NCBI GenBank assembly: GCA_023433505.1
Contig: JAEZCO010000024.1
Span: 1-64,000 of the forward strand
Reading direction: 5' to 3'
Source of the DNA: Bacillota bacterium
Lineage (GTDB): Bacteria > Bacillota > Clostridia > Acetivibrionales > DTU013
DNA: 64,000 bases
Part shown: positions 31,700-40,754 of the stretch, one piece after another
How the letters are laid out: each line of letters starts with the position of its first letter
How positions within the stretch are numbered: the first letter of the stretch is position 1
The notes under the pieces: model-generated
Database searches by the model: none
What the model saw: only the letters and a program-made list of their open reading frames with translations
What the model was told of the DNA's origin: nothing
Translations under genes and position numbers: made by a program

Positions 31700-33100
31700 T
31701 TATTTCCCCACGGCCTCAGCCACTGCTTCGGCAAAAACATCCAGACCTTCCCGCAGGGCTTCCTCGCTGATCATCAGCGGAGGTGTCACCTTAATGGTGG
31801 CGCCGGCCCCCACAGGTGCGAAGAATAGCAGCCCTTTCTCAATGGAAAGTCTGACGATGTCATGGGCAAGGTCCGGATCGATCTCCTTTGTCCCATCCTT
31901 TACAAAGATCAGACCCCAGGCAAGGCCCTTCCCCTGGAGGCTTCCAATAATACCGGGATATTTCTTTTTCAATCCCCCCAGGAACTCCTCGCATAGCTCT
32001 CCCAGCTTTGCCGAATGCCCGATAAGATCATTCTCCAGGATATAGTTGATATTTGCAAGGGCTGCCGCTGCGCAAACCGGATTTCCCGTATGGGTGCTGG
32101 TCATTTCGTTGGGCCCGTAAAGGTCCATGAGATCAGGCCTGCCGATTAAAGCAGACAAGGGCAGCGAACTGCTGATTCCCTTTCCGCAGCAAACCAGGTC
32201 GGGAACAACGCCGTAATGCTGGAAGGAGAAGAGCTTCCCGCTGCGGCCAAAGCCTGCCTGCACTTCGTCAAAGGTCAAAACAATATTGTATTTGTCGCAG
32301 AACGCACGGAGTTTTTTTACAAAGCCTGCGGGCATTAGCTGTACCCAGCCTCCCTGGAACGTCTCCGGCATAATTCCGGCAATGTGCTGCGGGTTTACAT
32401 TTTTCTCTTCCAGGAAAGACAACCAGGCAGCAAAGCATTTTTCATCGGAATAGTCGGCTCTGCTTTCGTCGGCCCAGGCATATTTAAAGGCATTGGGGAA
32501 GGGCACCTGGATAATGTCGGGGTCCAGGTTTACGATCCAGGCCTTTCCTCCCGGCGATCCGCCGGCCATCTGTGCTCCCATGGTCCTGCCGTGGAAGTCA
32601 TCCTCGAAGGTCACAATTTTAATTTTTTCATTTCCGCCGTTTTTCTGACCATAGGTTCTGCTGAGCTTAATGGCGCACTCTGTTGTCTCGCCGCCGGTTG
32701 TAAGCAGGAATACCTTTTTCAGCGGCTCCGGGCAGATTTCTGACAGTCTTTTTACCAATTTCGCCCTTGCTTCGCTGGGGAAACAGTAGTTATGCAGGAG
32801 TCCATGCTCCACCTGCTCAATGACGGCTTTTTTTATTGCTTCATTACCATGGCCGGCATTGGTTACCAGCACCCCTGAGCTGAAGTCAATCCACTTGTTG
32901 CCATACTTATCATATACGTTGAAGCCTTCGCCTCTGTCCCACACCACCAGCGGCTGTCCGCTCATGGAGTGGGGCTCGTACTTGCGGAGCTCTTCGATAA
33001 TCTCTATGGATTCCGGTACCGGGATCTCGGTTACTATTTTCCTATGCTTTGTTTCCACCGGTTTTACTTTCCGTGGAATCATTTCAAAACTTTTTGCCAT
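31700..33100 (-). CDS. class III (omega) PLP-dependent aminotransferase
   Basis: A 466-residue class III aminotransferase, which moves an amino group between a terminal amine or amino acid and a keto acid. The PLP Lys is in LVCCGKGISSSLPLSALIGR; the Asp that contacts PLP is in LTFDEVQAGFGRSGK; TTGGETTECAIKLSR binds phosphate. It resembles the acetylornithine/4-aminobutyrate group, but the donor is unclear. GAGGGGG precedes the start. It lies between nagA and a cupin gene, within a stretch of sugar and amino-sugar functions. Confidence 0.92.
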   Translation of the reverse strand: MAKSFEMIPRKVKPVETKHRKIVTEIPVPESIEIIEELRKYEPHSMSGQPLVVWDRGEGFNVYDKYGNKWIDFSSGVLVTNAGHGNEAIKKAVIEQVEHGLLHNYCFPSEARAKLVKRLSEICPEPLKKVFLLTTGGETTECAIKLSRTYGQKNGGNEKIKIVTFEDDFHGRTMGAQMAGGSPGGKAWIVNLDPDIIQVPFPNAFKYAWADESRADYSDEKCFAAWLSFLEEKNVNPQHIAGIMPETFQGGWVQLMPAGFVKKLRAFCDKYNIVLTFDEVQAGFGRSGKLFSFQHYGVVPDLVCCGKGISSSLPLSALIGRPDLMDLYGPNEMTSTHTGNPVCAAAALANINYILENDLIGHSAKLGELCEEFLGGLKKKYPGIIGSLQGKGLAWGLIFVKDGTKEIDPDLAHDIVRLSIEKGLLFFAPVGAGATIKVTPPLMISEEALREGLDVFAEAVAEAVGK

Positions 33101-33185
33101 TTTGCACTACCCCCTCAACAATTATCCATTTTTATAGTAAAGCTTGACGGGTTTTCTCAAACCCATCCGTTGATTTGCAGTACTT

Positions 33186-33515
33186 CTAAGTCTTCGCATC
33201 CGGCCAGTTCGCAAAATACAGATATTCCAGCTTTTCGTCGGAGATGCATTTCATCCGATGCTTGTGGTTTCTCGGAACATAAGCCACGCTTCCGGGCCCG
33301 ACCTCCTGCTCCTCTTCCCCGATCATCAGGACCGCTCTCCCTTTAAGGATCACATAGATTTCTTCCTCGTCGTCGTGGAAACCTGTGGCAGTACTGTTGC
33401 CCTTGTCGACGGAAACATAGCCCAGCGCGATGGTTTCTGCCTCTTCCCGAGGGATCAGCAGTTTTTCCGACGGCCTTTCCGTCTCATTTTCTTCCCAGAT
33501 TTTTCTTATAATCAT
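33186..33515 (-). CDS. small cupin-domain protein
   Basis: A 109-residue single cupin. The motif-1 region reads DDEEEIYVILKGRAVLMIGEE and motif 2 GPGSVAYVPRNHKHRMK, with a His and Glu set that could hold a metal. I prefer ATG 33515 (AGGTG upstream) over GTG 33524. It could be a sugar-phosphate or keto-acid isomerase, or a sensor; nothing decides. It sits just upstream of the aminotransferase gene (85 bases) and may be cotranscribed. Confidence 0.83.
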   Translation of the reverse strand: MIIRKIWEENETERPSEKLLIPREEAETIALGYVSVDKGNSTATGFHDDEEEIYVILKGRAVLMIGEEEQEVGPGSVAYVPRNHKHRMKCISDEKLEYLYFANWPDAKT

Positions 33516-33601
33516 TGACAGCACCTGACCTTACCGTTATTTTATTTCACTCACCATGAATTGTAGATTTACTTTTTTGGGTGTATCCGCTTTATCCGTT
33601 C

Positions 33602-33752
33602 TTTATAACGACCTAATTCAAAATTAATTTTTTCGTTTGTAGAAAGATTTAATTTCATCAGCGGAGTTTCAACGAAGCGGGAGATATGCTCACCGCCTGA
33701 ACACCCATTCGCTACCCTCCACCTATAGAGGTGGGGGACATTTTTTGATGCC
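33602..33752. repeat. family C copy 2 and a family-B-like hairpin
   Basis: TTTATAACGACCTAAT (33602-33617) and GTTTCAACG (33666-33674) repeat the element at 14629-14704, with a diverged centre. Next to it, CCACCT-ATA-GAGGTGG and GGGGACAT at 33719-33740 resemble the right part of family B. No gene in the 240-base gap. Confidence 0.5.
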
Positions 33753-33755
33753 CCG

Positions 33756-34721
33756 TTATATAAAATACAGCTTCAAAAAATACTGGATGATCGAAATTGT
33801 CACAACCGAAATCAAGGTTGTAATACCGATGATTGCTGCGCTGAGCTCTTCGTCCGCCCCCATCTCCAGCGCCATTACATAACTGGACACGGAGCTTGGC
33901 ATCGCGGTGAGAATGACACTCATCCCGAGATCAACCCCTCTGAAATTGAAAACAAACCAGGCAAGTATAAACGCTATGAGAGGCATGGCCAGCAGCTTAA
34001 CAGCTGTCGCCTGCAAGACAAGCCTGATATTCTTTCTCAGATGGACCGCCTCAATGGAGCAGCCGATGGATATCAATGCCAGCGGCAGAGCCATCCCGCC
34101 GGATATGGACAGAAACTGGTCAAGGATTTTTATTTGCAATACCGGCACCCGGAAATAGGATAGGGACAGACCCACGACCGAAGACAGGATAAAGGGATTG
34201 GTTATAAAGGCTAGGAGCTTTTCCCCAAGAACAGCCGCCGGGCTTTTTGAACCGGCCGCACCGTTTTTCTGTCCTTTTCCTTTGAATAATTCCAGAGCAA
34301 TGACCGACAGGATAATCACCAGGGGAGAATCAAAACCGTTTACCACCGCAGCCCTTGACATCGCGGCATCTCCGTAAAATCCGCCGACCACCGGCAATCC
34401 CATATAGCCCTGGTTTGTTCGGAAGCAGCTCATATGGAAAGCTCCGCGCTTACGAACATCCCGGATAAGAAAGGCTGCGGCAAAGGTAATGACGAACACG
34501 GTACACGTCACGGTTACATTGTGTGCCACGAGGTTAAGCCGGAAGGTACTGGCAAAGTCAAAGGACACGATGGACCTGAAAACCATCAATGGGAAAGCGA
34601 AATAATAGACCAGCCTGCTCAGAAACATCTTGGTTTCCGCGCCAATTACCTTTTTTTGTTTCAGGAAATATCCCATTGCCACTAACACGAATATCGGTAC
34701 CGTAATTGCCAGTATCTCCAT
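33756..34721 (-). CDS. AEC-family transporter (auxin efflux carrier-like)
   Basis: A 321-residue inner-membrane carrier with about ten hydrophobic segments in two five-helix halves: N-terminal LAITVPIFVLVAMGYFLKQK, CFRTNQGYMGLP, and C-terminal MSVILTAMPSSVSSYVMALEMG then AAIIGITTLISVVTISI, which are family hallmarks. Bacterial AEC members export or exchange organic acids such as malate; the substrate here is unknown. GTGGGGTT precedes the start. It is positioned with sugar-acid type enzymes. Confidence 0.92.
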   Translation of the reverse strand: MEILAITVPIFVLVAMGYFLKQKKVIGAETKMFLSRLVYYFAFPLMVFRSIVSFDFASTFRLNLVAHNVTVTCTVFVITFAAAFLIRDVRKRGAFHMSCFRTNQGYMGLPVVGGFYGDAAMSRAAVVNGFDSPLVIILSVIALELFKGKGQKNGAAGSKSPAAVLGEKLLAFITNPFILSSVVGLSLSYFRVPVLQIKILDQFLSISGGMALPLALISIGCSIEAVHLRKNIRLVLQATAVKLLAMPLIAFILAWFVFNFRGVDLGMSVILTAMPSSVSSYVMALEMGADEELSAAIIGITTLISVVTISIIQYFLKLYFI

Positions 34722-34904
34722 TATATAACCCCACAGTAAATTCCCGTCAGCGTTTATTTATGTCCATATGTCTGCTTACACAGCTGCATTGTTTCTATTT
34801 GCCGTCCTGTATTTCACTCGAATTTAGTGTAACGCATATACCGAAATGAATCCGGCATATGCTTACGCAGGCGATACCTGCACGCCCCGCTTTGTGCGTG
34901 GCGT

Positions 34905-35001
34905 TTGAACAACGTCAGTGAGAGATTGATACTCACCGCTGACAGCCTTTCCAATCGGAAACCCGTCACCTAAGAGGTGGGGGACTGATGACGTTATTCA
35001 A
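34905..35001. repeat. inverted-repeat element, family B, copy 2
   Basis: A 97-bp element with terminal inverted repeats TTGAACAACGTC and GACGTTATTCAA. It is homologous to 22676-22769 throughout, including GCTGACAGC.TTTC.AATCGG and the GGGGGACTG hairpin. Its right end contains the last codons and stop of the downstream-numbered oxidoreductase gene. The two copies share CGTGGCG just outside the left end. Confidence 0.75.
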
Positions 35002-36202
35002 AAGAAATATTCATATCCTTGTCAAACACTACAAATTTGCCGCCTGCATCGGCGCTCATCCTGACGGCATTGTTGATTGCCACACCGATCAATGCCTGTC
35101 TGGGCAGGCCTCGGGTGTCTTCCATCTCCCGAAGAATCCGTTTTCTTGTTTCAAGGGCTTCCGGCGCGCTTTTCCCGGAGGTCTCATTGAATATCCTTCG
35201 GATGTCGTTGATTCCCTGGACAATGCTGTCATAGCCGTACCCGACATTATCCACCTCTCCCGGGAAGTCCCAGCTGTCGTATTGCTTGAAGAAATTGGGA
35301 TTATACTCCTCAAAGCCTTTCTCATCACTGACAAAATGGGTATTCCTGTTTTTATGGTCCGCCCAATACTCGCCCATGGTTCCCAGAAGCTGCATTCCCT
35401 GATTGGTCATGGCGCTGTTCTTCTCGTTATTTACCCAGGAGGTCTGGATAAAGAATATGGAACCGTCTTCCCACTCAATGGTAGCCTGATTGGCATCGTA
35501 AGCGTCCTTGCCCTGAGTAGGGAGATATTTCTTCTGTCCGAAAGCTACCAGTCTCTTGGGTTTAAGTCCGGTGATAAAATAGTAGGCGTCTGCATAATGA
35601 ACTCCGATATACTCAAAGGAAGAGCTCTTTTCGCACCAATCCTTGAATACTTTCAGCGCCATGTATTTTGGTTCTTCGATCCATGCATGCCCATGCAGCA
35701 TTTCGCCCAGGTGTCCTTTTCTGAATTTATACCTGGCCGCCCTGATAGACCTGTCGTGCCTCTTGTGATAGTCCGTCAGGACATAGATTCCCTTTTCATC
35801 CGCCATTTTGATGATTTCATGGGCTTCATTTACTTTCAGGCACAGCGGTTTTTCTACAATGACATGCCTGCCGATTTCTATCGCAGCCTTGATAACCGGC
35901 GTATGCAGATGATCCGGTGTAGCAACGATAACAACGCCGTTTTCCGGCAAATCCCGGATTGCATCCTTGAACATATCCGGATACCGTTCGGTTACGCCGT
36001 GCTTTTGGGGGTCCGGATACCCTTTGAATTCAGGAAACATGCCCTGCAGTTCCTCAATGATATCTCCTGTCAGAGAGCTGATGGAGATATTTCCAACTCT
36101 TCCGTACTTCTGTTCCTGGAAGATGGTAGGTAAAATTACCTCGCGGCTGATCATTCCTCCGCCTACCACCAATACATCAATTTTTCCGTCAAAATTTCCC
36201 AT
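34994..36202 (-). CDS. Gfo/Idh/MocA-family oxidoreductase
   Basis: A 402-residue NAD(P)-dependent dehydrogenase of the Gfo/Idh/MocA family. The Rossmann start is VLVVGGGMISREVILPT, the catalytic-lysine motif VIVEKPLCLKVNEAHEI, and DYHKRHDRS and GVHYADAYYFITG follow. The substrate is a sugar, sugar acid or cyclitol. The start is well supported by GGAGG. A 14-base perfect palindrome of LacI type lies 18 bases upstream, and a lacI-family gene is adjacent on the same strand. The last two residues and the stop are encoded in repeat element B. Confidence 0.92.
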   Translation of the reverse strand: MGNFDGKIDVLVVGGGMISREVILPTIFQEQKYGRVGNISISSLTGDIIEELQGMFPEFKGYPDPQKHGVTERYPDMFKDAIRDLPENGVVIVATPDHLHTPVIKAAIEIGRHVIVEKPLCLKVNEAHEIIKMADEKGIYVLTDYHKRHDRSIRAARYKFRKGHLGEMLHGHAWIEEPKYMALKVFKDWCEKSSSFEYIGVHYADAYYFITGLKPKRLVAFGQKKYLPTQGKDAYDANQATIEWEDGSIFFIQTSWVNNEKNSAMTNQGMQLLGTMGEYWADHKNRNTHFVSDEKGFEEYNPNFFKQYDSWDFPGEVDNVGYGYDSIVQGINDIRRIFNETSGKSAPEALETRKRILREMEDTRGLPRQALIGVAINNAVRMSADAGGKFVVFDKDMNISFE

Positions 36203-36220
36203 GGTACGCCTCCTGTTTTT

Positions 36221-36234
36221 AGTAATCGATTACT
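36221..36234. promoter_or_regulatory. LacI-type operator in front of the oxidoreductase gene
   Basis: AGTAATCGATTACT is a perfect 14-base palindrome with the central CG typical of LacI/GalR operators. It matches 11 of 14 bases of the site in front of the lacI-family gene. Confidence 0.7.
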
Positions 36235-36353
36235 GTTTTGTGAAAAAAAATGCCTCTCTTTCCATTCCCAGCGCAAGCACTGTGAAATGCAATTGCCAAA
36301 ATACCGTATTTTCTTTCATCCGGGCTTCGCCGCTGTCAGCTTAATCCGAGACC

Positions 36354-37418
36354 CTATCCTTTACCCTTTCTGCAAACCGAATTTCTTTCCACAAGGGTTG
36401 GTTCCAGAGTAACGGAAAGATTCCCCGATTCTCCGTCCTCCATACTGTCCAGCAGCAGCTTGCACGCCAGCCTTCCCGTCTCAAAGGACGGCTGGTTCAC
36501 CGTTGTCAAAGGCGGATTGATCATGGACGATACCTCGATATCGTCAAATCCCATGACCGATATATCCTCCGGAACTCTCACGCCATTATTCGACAGCTCC
36601 TGGATGATACCGAAAGCCGTCATGTCATTTACCGCAAATACGGCAGTAGGTCTGTCCGGCAGTGCCAGAAGCTTTTTTGTCAGCCTCCGGCCGTTTTCAA
36701 ACTCGAAGGTTCCGGTAAAGGACTCTTCTTCCGTTTGGGCAGCCAGGATATTTTCCTCTCTTATCCTCAGGTCCTTTTTCAGGAATGCCAGCTTATAGCC
36801 TTCCAATGTCTCTCTTCTGCTGCGTTTGGTCAAAGGCGAGGTGATAAATGCAATGTTTTCGTGTCCCATTTTAAACAGGTATTCTATGGCAATAAGCCCG
36901 CCTTGTATGTAGTTAAACCCGACCTTACCGCACTTCATCTCCTGGTCGCCCTTATCAAGAACTACTATCCTGACTCCATTTTCCTGCATTTCCTTTAGAA
37001 AAAGGTGGTTTTCATCAACGGCAGAAATGATGAGACCCCGGATCTGCTTCTGATAAAGCGATTCTATATATTTCTTTTCCGTGGATGCATCCCGGAAGGA
37101 GTTGCACAATAAGATGTTAAAGCCTCTGTGCCTGGCCTCCAGCTCAATTCCCAAAACCACTTGGGGATAGAAAGGATTGGAGATGGTAGGGATGATGACT
37201 CCGATGTCCTTGCTTTCGCTTTTTTTCAGCATTCTCCCCACCATATTGGTGGAGTAGTTCATCCTTCCGGCGGCCTCGAAGATTCTCCGGCTCAGTTCCT
37301 CCTTCACCGGATAGCCGCTTTTGCTCAGCACTCTGGATACGGTAGCTGCGGATGTTCCCACCTCATTGGCGATGTCATATATGGTAGCTTTTTTACCTTT
37401 GATCCCCGGCTTTTCCAT
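36354..37418 (-). CDS. LacI-family transcriptional regulator
   Basis: A 354-residue regulator. The N-terminal HTH is KATIYDIANEVGTSAATVSRVL with the hinge helix region ESKDIGVIIPTISNPFYPQV, followed by a periplasmic-binding-protein-like effector domain (GFDDIEVSSMINPPLTTV). I start it at ATG 37418 (MEKPGIKGK), preceded by GGGAG. It probably represses itself and the oxidoreductase just downstream through the shared operator, with a sugar or sugar-phosphate as inducer. Confidence 0.93.
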   Translation of the reverse strand: MEKPGIKGKKATIYDIANEVGTSAATVSRVLSKSGYPVKEELSRRIFEAAGRMNYSTNMVGRMLKKSESKDIGVIIPTISNPFYPQVVLGIELEARHRGFNILLCNSFRDASTEKKYIESLYQKQIRGLIISAVDENHLFLKEMQENGVRIVVLDKGDQEMKCGKVGFNYIQGGLIAIEYLFKMGHENIAFITSPLTKRSRRETLEGYKLAFLKKDLRIREENILAAQTEEESFTGTFEFENGRRLTKKLLALPDRPTAVFAVNDMTAFGIIQELSNNGVRVPEDISVMGFDDIEVSSMINPPLTTVNQPSFETGRLACKLLLDSMEDGESGNLSVTLEPTLVERNSVCRKGKG

Positions 37419-37442
37419 CCTTTTCTCCCGCAGAAACATAAT

Positions 37443-37456
37443 AGCAATCGGTTTCT
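37443..37456. promoter_or_regulatory. LacI-type operator at the regulator's own promoter
   Basis: AGCAATCGGTTTCT matches the palindrome at 36221-36234 at 11 of 14 positions, including the central AATCG core, and lies 24 bases upstream of the start. Confidence 0.5.
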
Positions 37457-37528
37457 ATTCCTATTATATTGCATTTGCTTGAAAGTTGCAAGCATATTTT
37501 ATCACCCTTATCATACTATCGGAATGCT

Positions 37529-37592
37529 GCCATTCTGAGCGCAGCGAAGAATCCTACTAAGCGGGATCCTTCGCTGGTACCCAGGATGTCAT
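37529..37592. repeat. CATTCTGAGC-type inverted repeat
   Basis: GCCATTCTGAGCGCAGCGAAG is followed at short distance by CTTCGCTGGTACCCAGGATG, an imperfect inverse. Partial relatives occur at 26519-26540 (CATTCTGAGGTGCACGAAG) and near 17235-17275. This is a common intergenic hairpin family. Confidence 0.5.
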
Positions 37593-37670
37593 CAAAAAAT
37601 GCTTGTTAAACTAGTTCTCTAGGGTGTTTTCAAAACATTTTTCATGAGTAAAAGGGCCGCCTTCCAGCGT

Positions 37671-37979
37671 CTAGACGCCTATAATATCCTCCAGCACATA
37701 GTGGAGGGCTATAGGTGTAACCGAGTTGCTTATAAGCTTATTAATCACCTCTTTCGTTCTCACAATGGAGCAGGAAAAATCAGCGATAAGCTTCCCTTCA
37801 CTGCATTCCTCTTTTGTTTTTTTGATAATGCCAATGCCATAGATCTTCTTTGCGCCCGGACCATCCTGAGCCGCAATATCGCTTTCCACCAAATAGTACT
37901 CCAGCTCAAAGGGGCAATCTAATTCCGCTTCTTCGCCATTTTCCAGCAACAACCTGTTCTCCAAATAAATATTTGTCAT
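37671..37979 (-). CDS. DUF6514-like small protein
   Basis: A 102-residue protein with ELEYYLVESDIA, IYGIGIIKKT and VINKLISNSVTPIALHYVLEDII. This matches my memory of the DUF6514 family, a Clostridia-specific protein of unknown function; the assignment is moderate. Overall acidic and strand-rich with no signal peptide. GGAGG lies only one base from the ATG, an unusually tight spacing. It follows the ssb-like gene by 26 bases and may be cotranscribed with it. Confidence 0.68.
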   Translation of the reverse strand: MTNIYLENRLLLENGEEAELDCPFELEYYLVESDIAAQDGPGAKKIYGIGIIKKTKEECSEGKLIADFSCSIVRTKEVINKLISNSVTPIALHYVLEDIIGV

Positions 37980-38005
37980 TCCTCCGGCCCCCTAAAATTA
38001 TTAAT

Positions 38006-38374
38006 TTAATTATAGCCCTCACAGCCTTCTGCAACCATCTCATCGGTTTTCTTATTCTCACCTGCAAAATATGCCTTATCCGCCACAAGCTCTATGACAT
38101 AATGCTTTTTCCCTTCGGCATCGTCCCAGTTTCTGGACTGCAACCTTCCCTGTACGGAAAGTGCTCCGCCCTTCCCAAAGTTTCCGGCAATAAATTTTGC
38201 CGTTCCATTCCATGCCACCACCGGGATAAAATCAGCCTTTCTTTCATTCGTATCGTCGGGAAAATCTCTTTCCACCGCCAGTGTAAAATTGATAACTGGC
38301 GTTTGGTTCTCCCCCACCTGCTTTATTTCGGGAATTTTCGTCAACCTTCCCGTCAGCGTTGTGGTATTTAACAT
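38006..38374 (-). CDS. ssb: single-stranded DNA-binding protein
   Basis: A 122-residue SSB with an OB fold: LNTTTLTGRLTKIPEIKQ at the start, VINFTLAVERDFP, DFIPVVAWNGTAKFIAGNFGKGGALSVQGRLQSRNW. The C-terminus lacks the usual acidic DDDIPF tail that recruits partners, and the protein is short, so it is probably an accessory SSB rather than the replicative one. AAGGAGG precedes the start. It is downstream of an AT-rich upstream region and followed by the DUF6514-like gene. Confidence 0.92.
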   Translation of the reverse strand: MLNTTTLTGRLTKIPEIKQVGENQTPVINFTLAVERDFPDDTNERKADFIPVVAWNGTAKFIAGNFGKGGALSVQGRLQSRNWDDAEGKKHYVIELVADKAYFAGENKKTDEMVAEGCEGYN

Positions 38375-38757
38375 CTTTCAGCCTCCTTAAATTTTATTGA
38401 TTGGATGATTCTATAAAAACATATTGTTTTATAAACTGCTATTCTGCCTTTGACGGTCTTTTACAGGGAGTGCGTTTTTTATCAAAATAAAAATACTGCC
38501 GGTTGCACCACTGGCTCCATATAGCATAAAGTGCCCAGATACTAGCTATATTTCAACGCCTCAGTATATTTATTTTCCTATGATATATAAATTACATTTG
38601 GTAATACATTTTTAGCATTTGCTGCTTACAATCCACATTATAGGGTATATTGTATTATTTTGTCAATACATTTTTGTAATTTATTTCTATATTTTTTAAA
38701 ATAAACCGTACTTTCCCGACTTTGCAGGATCTATTGATTTTATTTTCAAACAAATAA
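38375..38757. other. AT-rich gene-free region upstream of ssb
   Basis: About 380 bases without any supported gene. It is strongly AT-rich and presumably holds the ssb promoter. No clear riboswitch was recognised. It is bounded by the clpX terminator. Confidence 0.5.
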
Positions 38758-38800
38758 AAAAGTGATGTGAAGCCTAAAATTTCGGCTTCACACCACTTTT
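38758..38800 (-). terminator. terminator of the clpX transcript
   Basis: AAAAGTG-a-TGTGAAGCC pairs with GGCTTCACA-c-CACTTTT, a 16-pair stem with one mismatch and nine-base loop, followed on the minus strand by T-rich sequence. It lies 60 bases past the clpX stop. Confidence 0.88.
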
Positions 38801-38859
38801 ACCTACCTTGAGCTATTTTAACGACTTAAACTTTTATATACCAGGTAAAGATGCTTACT

Positions 38860-40155
38860 TTAGGAAACGGACTCCTTCTTGACTCTGGACTTTTTTCCCA
38901 GCGCCTTCTTCAAAGGCTTCCTGTTCTCATTGATAACCATTTGGGGCTTGGTTCTTTCTTCTACCGTTTCCCTGGTCACAATACATTTCTCGATATTATT
39001 GACCGATGGAATATCAAACATTACCTCCAGCATGGTCTCTTCGATGATTGCCCGCAGACCTCTGGCACCCGTATTTCTGGCAAGCGCTTTCTCAGCGATT
39101 GCGTCAAGGGCTTCCGGCTCAAATTCCAGCAGGGCGTCATCCATCTCAAACAGCTTTTGATATTGTTTTACCAGCGCATTCTTGGGCTCCGTCAAAATCT
39201 GGACCAGCGCCTGTCTGTCCAGAGAATGGAGCGTGACCACGATGGGGAGCCTCCCTACAAACTCGGGGATCAACCCGTACTTCAGCAAGTCCTGGGGAAG
39301 GATGTTTGTCAGGATCTGCCCGGCATCCTTTTCTTTCTGGCTTTCGATCTTGGCGCCAAACCCGATGGCTTTCTTGCCGATACGGTTTTGTATGATCTTG
39401 TCGATTCCGTCAAAAGCACCGCCGCAGATGAACAGGATGTTTGTGGTGTCTATCTGGATGAATTCCTGATGAGGATGCTTCCTGCCGCCCTGGGGAGGCA
39501 CCGATGCCGTCGTCCCTTCAAGGATTTTAAGAAGCGCCTGCTGGACACCTTCCCCGCTTACATCCCGCGTAATGGAAGGATTCTCAGACTTTCTGGCGAT
39601 CTTGTCGATTTCATCAATATAGATAATGCCCTTTTCCGCCTTCTCAATGTCGTAATCCGCAGCCTGTATGAGCTTCAGCAGTATGTTTTCCACATCTTCT
39701 CCAACATAGCCGGCTTCCGTCAGCGAGGTAGCATCAGCGATTGCAAAGGGTACATTCAAAACCCTGGCCAGCGTTTGGGCCAGCAGGGTTTTGCCCGAAC
39801 CGGTGGGTCCAAGCATTACGATGTTGCTCTTCTGGATTTCCACATCTCCGGCCCGGACTTCGGTATTTATCCGCTTATAGTGATTGTAAACGGCCACAGA
39901 CAGATTCTTCTTTGCCGTCTCCTGCCCGATTACATATTGATCCAGTATTGCTTTGATTTCTCTCGGCTTGGGTATATCATTCAATTCCGTATCGGTCTTT
40001 GTGTCTTCGAATTCTTCTTCGATGATTTCAGAGCATAGCTCGATACATTCATCACAGATATACACGCCAGGACCGGCTACCAACCTTTTTACCTGTTCCT
40101 GGGTCTTACCGCAGAAAGAGCATTTAAGCTGCTTTTTCTCATCATATCTGGACAT
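38860..40155 (-). CDS. clpX: ATP-dependent Clp protease ATP-binding subunit ClpX
   Basis: A 431-residue AAA+ unfoldase that feeds substrates to ClpP. The N-terminal zinc-binding domain has CSFCGKTQ and YICDECIELC. The Walker A is GPTGSGKTLLAQ, Walker B IIYIDEIDKIA, and the substrate loop GYVGEDVEN and RKHPHQEF are canonical. I start it at ATG 40155 (MSRYDEKKQ) with GGGGTGGAATTA upstream; the in-frame GTG at 40164 is unlikely. It is 14 bases after clpP, the usual Bacillota arrangement. Confidence 0.97.
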   Translation of the reverse strand: MSRYDEKKQLKCSFCGKTQEQVKRLVAGPGVYICDECIELCSEIIEEEFEDTKTDTELNDIPKPREIKAILDQYVIGQETAKKNLSVAVYNHYKRINTEVRAGDVEIQKSNIVMLGPTGSGKTLLAQTLARVLNVPFAIADATSLTEAGYVGEDVENILLKLIQAADYDIEKAEKGIIYIDEIDKIARKSENPSITRDVSGEGVQQALLKILEGTTASVPPQGGRKHPHQEFIQIDTTNILFICGGAFDGIDKIIQNRIGKKAIGFGAKIESQKEKDAGQILTNILPQDLLKYGLIPEFVGRLPIVVTLHSLDRQALVQILTEPKNALVKQYQKLFEMDDALLEFEPEALDAIAEKALARNTGARGLRAIIEETMLEVMFDIPSVNNIEKCIVTRETVEERTKPQMVINENRKPLKKALGKKSRVKKESVS

Positions 40156-40169
40156 TAATTCCACCCCAT

Positions 40170-40754
40170 CTATTTCTTTCTAATCATGATTTCGTCTACC
40201 AAACCGTATGCTTTCGCTTCTTCGGCAGACATAAAGAAATCTCTTTCCACATCTCTTTCTATCTTGTCCAGCGGCTGACCGGTCTTTTCGCTTAATATCA
40301 GGTTCAATTTATTCTTGATCTTTATCAGCCATTCGGTGTGGATCTTGATGTCCGTGGCCTGACCACGGGTACCGCCCAGCGGCTGATGGATCATTATCTC
40401 GCTGTTGGGCAGCGCAAATCTTTTACCTTTTGCGCCTGCTGCCAGCAGGAATGCACCCATGCTTGCGGCCATCCCGACACAAATGGTCTGTACGTCGCAT
40501 TTTACATGCTGCATGGTATCATAAATGGCAAATCCTGAAGTGATGGACCCTCCAGGGCTGTTGATGTAAAGCTGGATATCCTTGTCGGGATCGGCGGACT
40601 CAAGATATAGCAGCTGCGCTACTAAAAGGCTTGCCGTCACGTCATTCACTTCATCGCTCAACATGATTATTCTTTCTTTAAGAAGCATTGAGAAAATATC
40701 GTAAGAACGCTCGCCACGATTGGTTTGCTCAATGACTATCGGTACCAGACTCAT
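40170..40754 (-). CDS. clpP: ATP-dependent Clp protease proteolytic subunit ClpP
   Basis: A 194-residue serine protease that forms the tetradecameric barrel degrading unfolded proteins from ClpX. The nucleophile Ser is in CVGMAASMGAFLLAAG and the His in EIMIHQPLGGTRGQ; the Asp lies in the C-terminal ERDVERDFFMSAEEAK region. Substrates are read from LVPIVIEQTNRGERSYDIFS at the start. AAGGAGGGG precedes the ATG. It is in the order tig, clpP, clpX. Confidence 0.97.
   Translation of the reverse strand: MSLVPIVIEQTNRGERSYDIFSMLLKERIIMLSDEVNDVTASLLVAQLLYLESADPDKDIQLYINSPGGSITSGFAIYDTMQHVKCDVQTICVGMAASMGAFLLAAGAKGKRFALPNSEIMIHQPLGGTRGQATDIKIHTEWLIKIKNKLNLILSEKTGQPLDKIERDVERDFFMSAEEAKAYGLVDEIMIRKK

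Noticed and set aside
34988..36133. 381-codon plus-strand frame opposite the second Gfo/Idh gene
   Set aside because: Antisense to a well supported oxidoreductase; composition and lack of motifs mark it as a shadow frame.
38851..40038. Long plus-strand open frame (395 codons) opposite clpX
   Set aside because: It lies entirely antisense to a strongly conserved gene, has no domain features and no supported start; it is a shadow of clpX codon usage.
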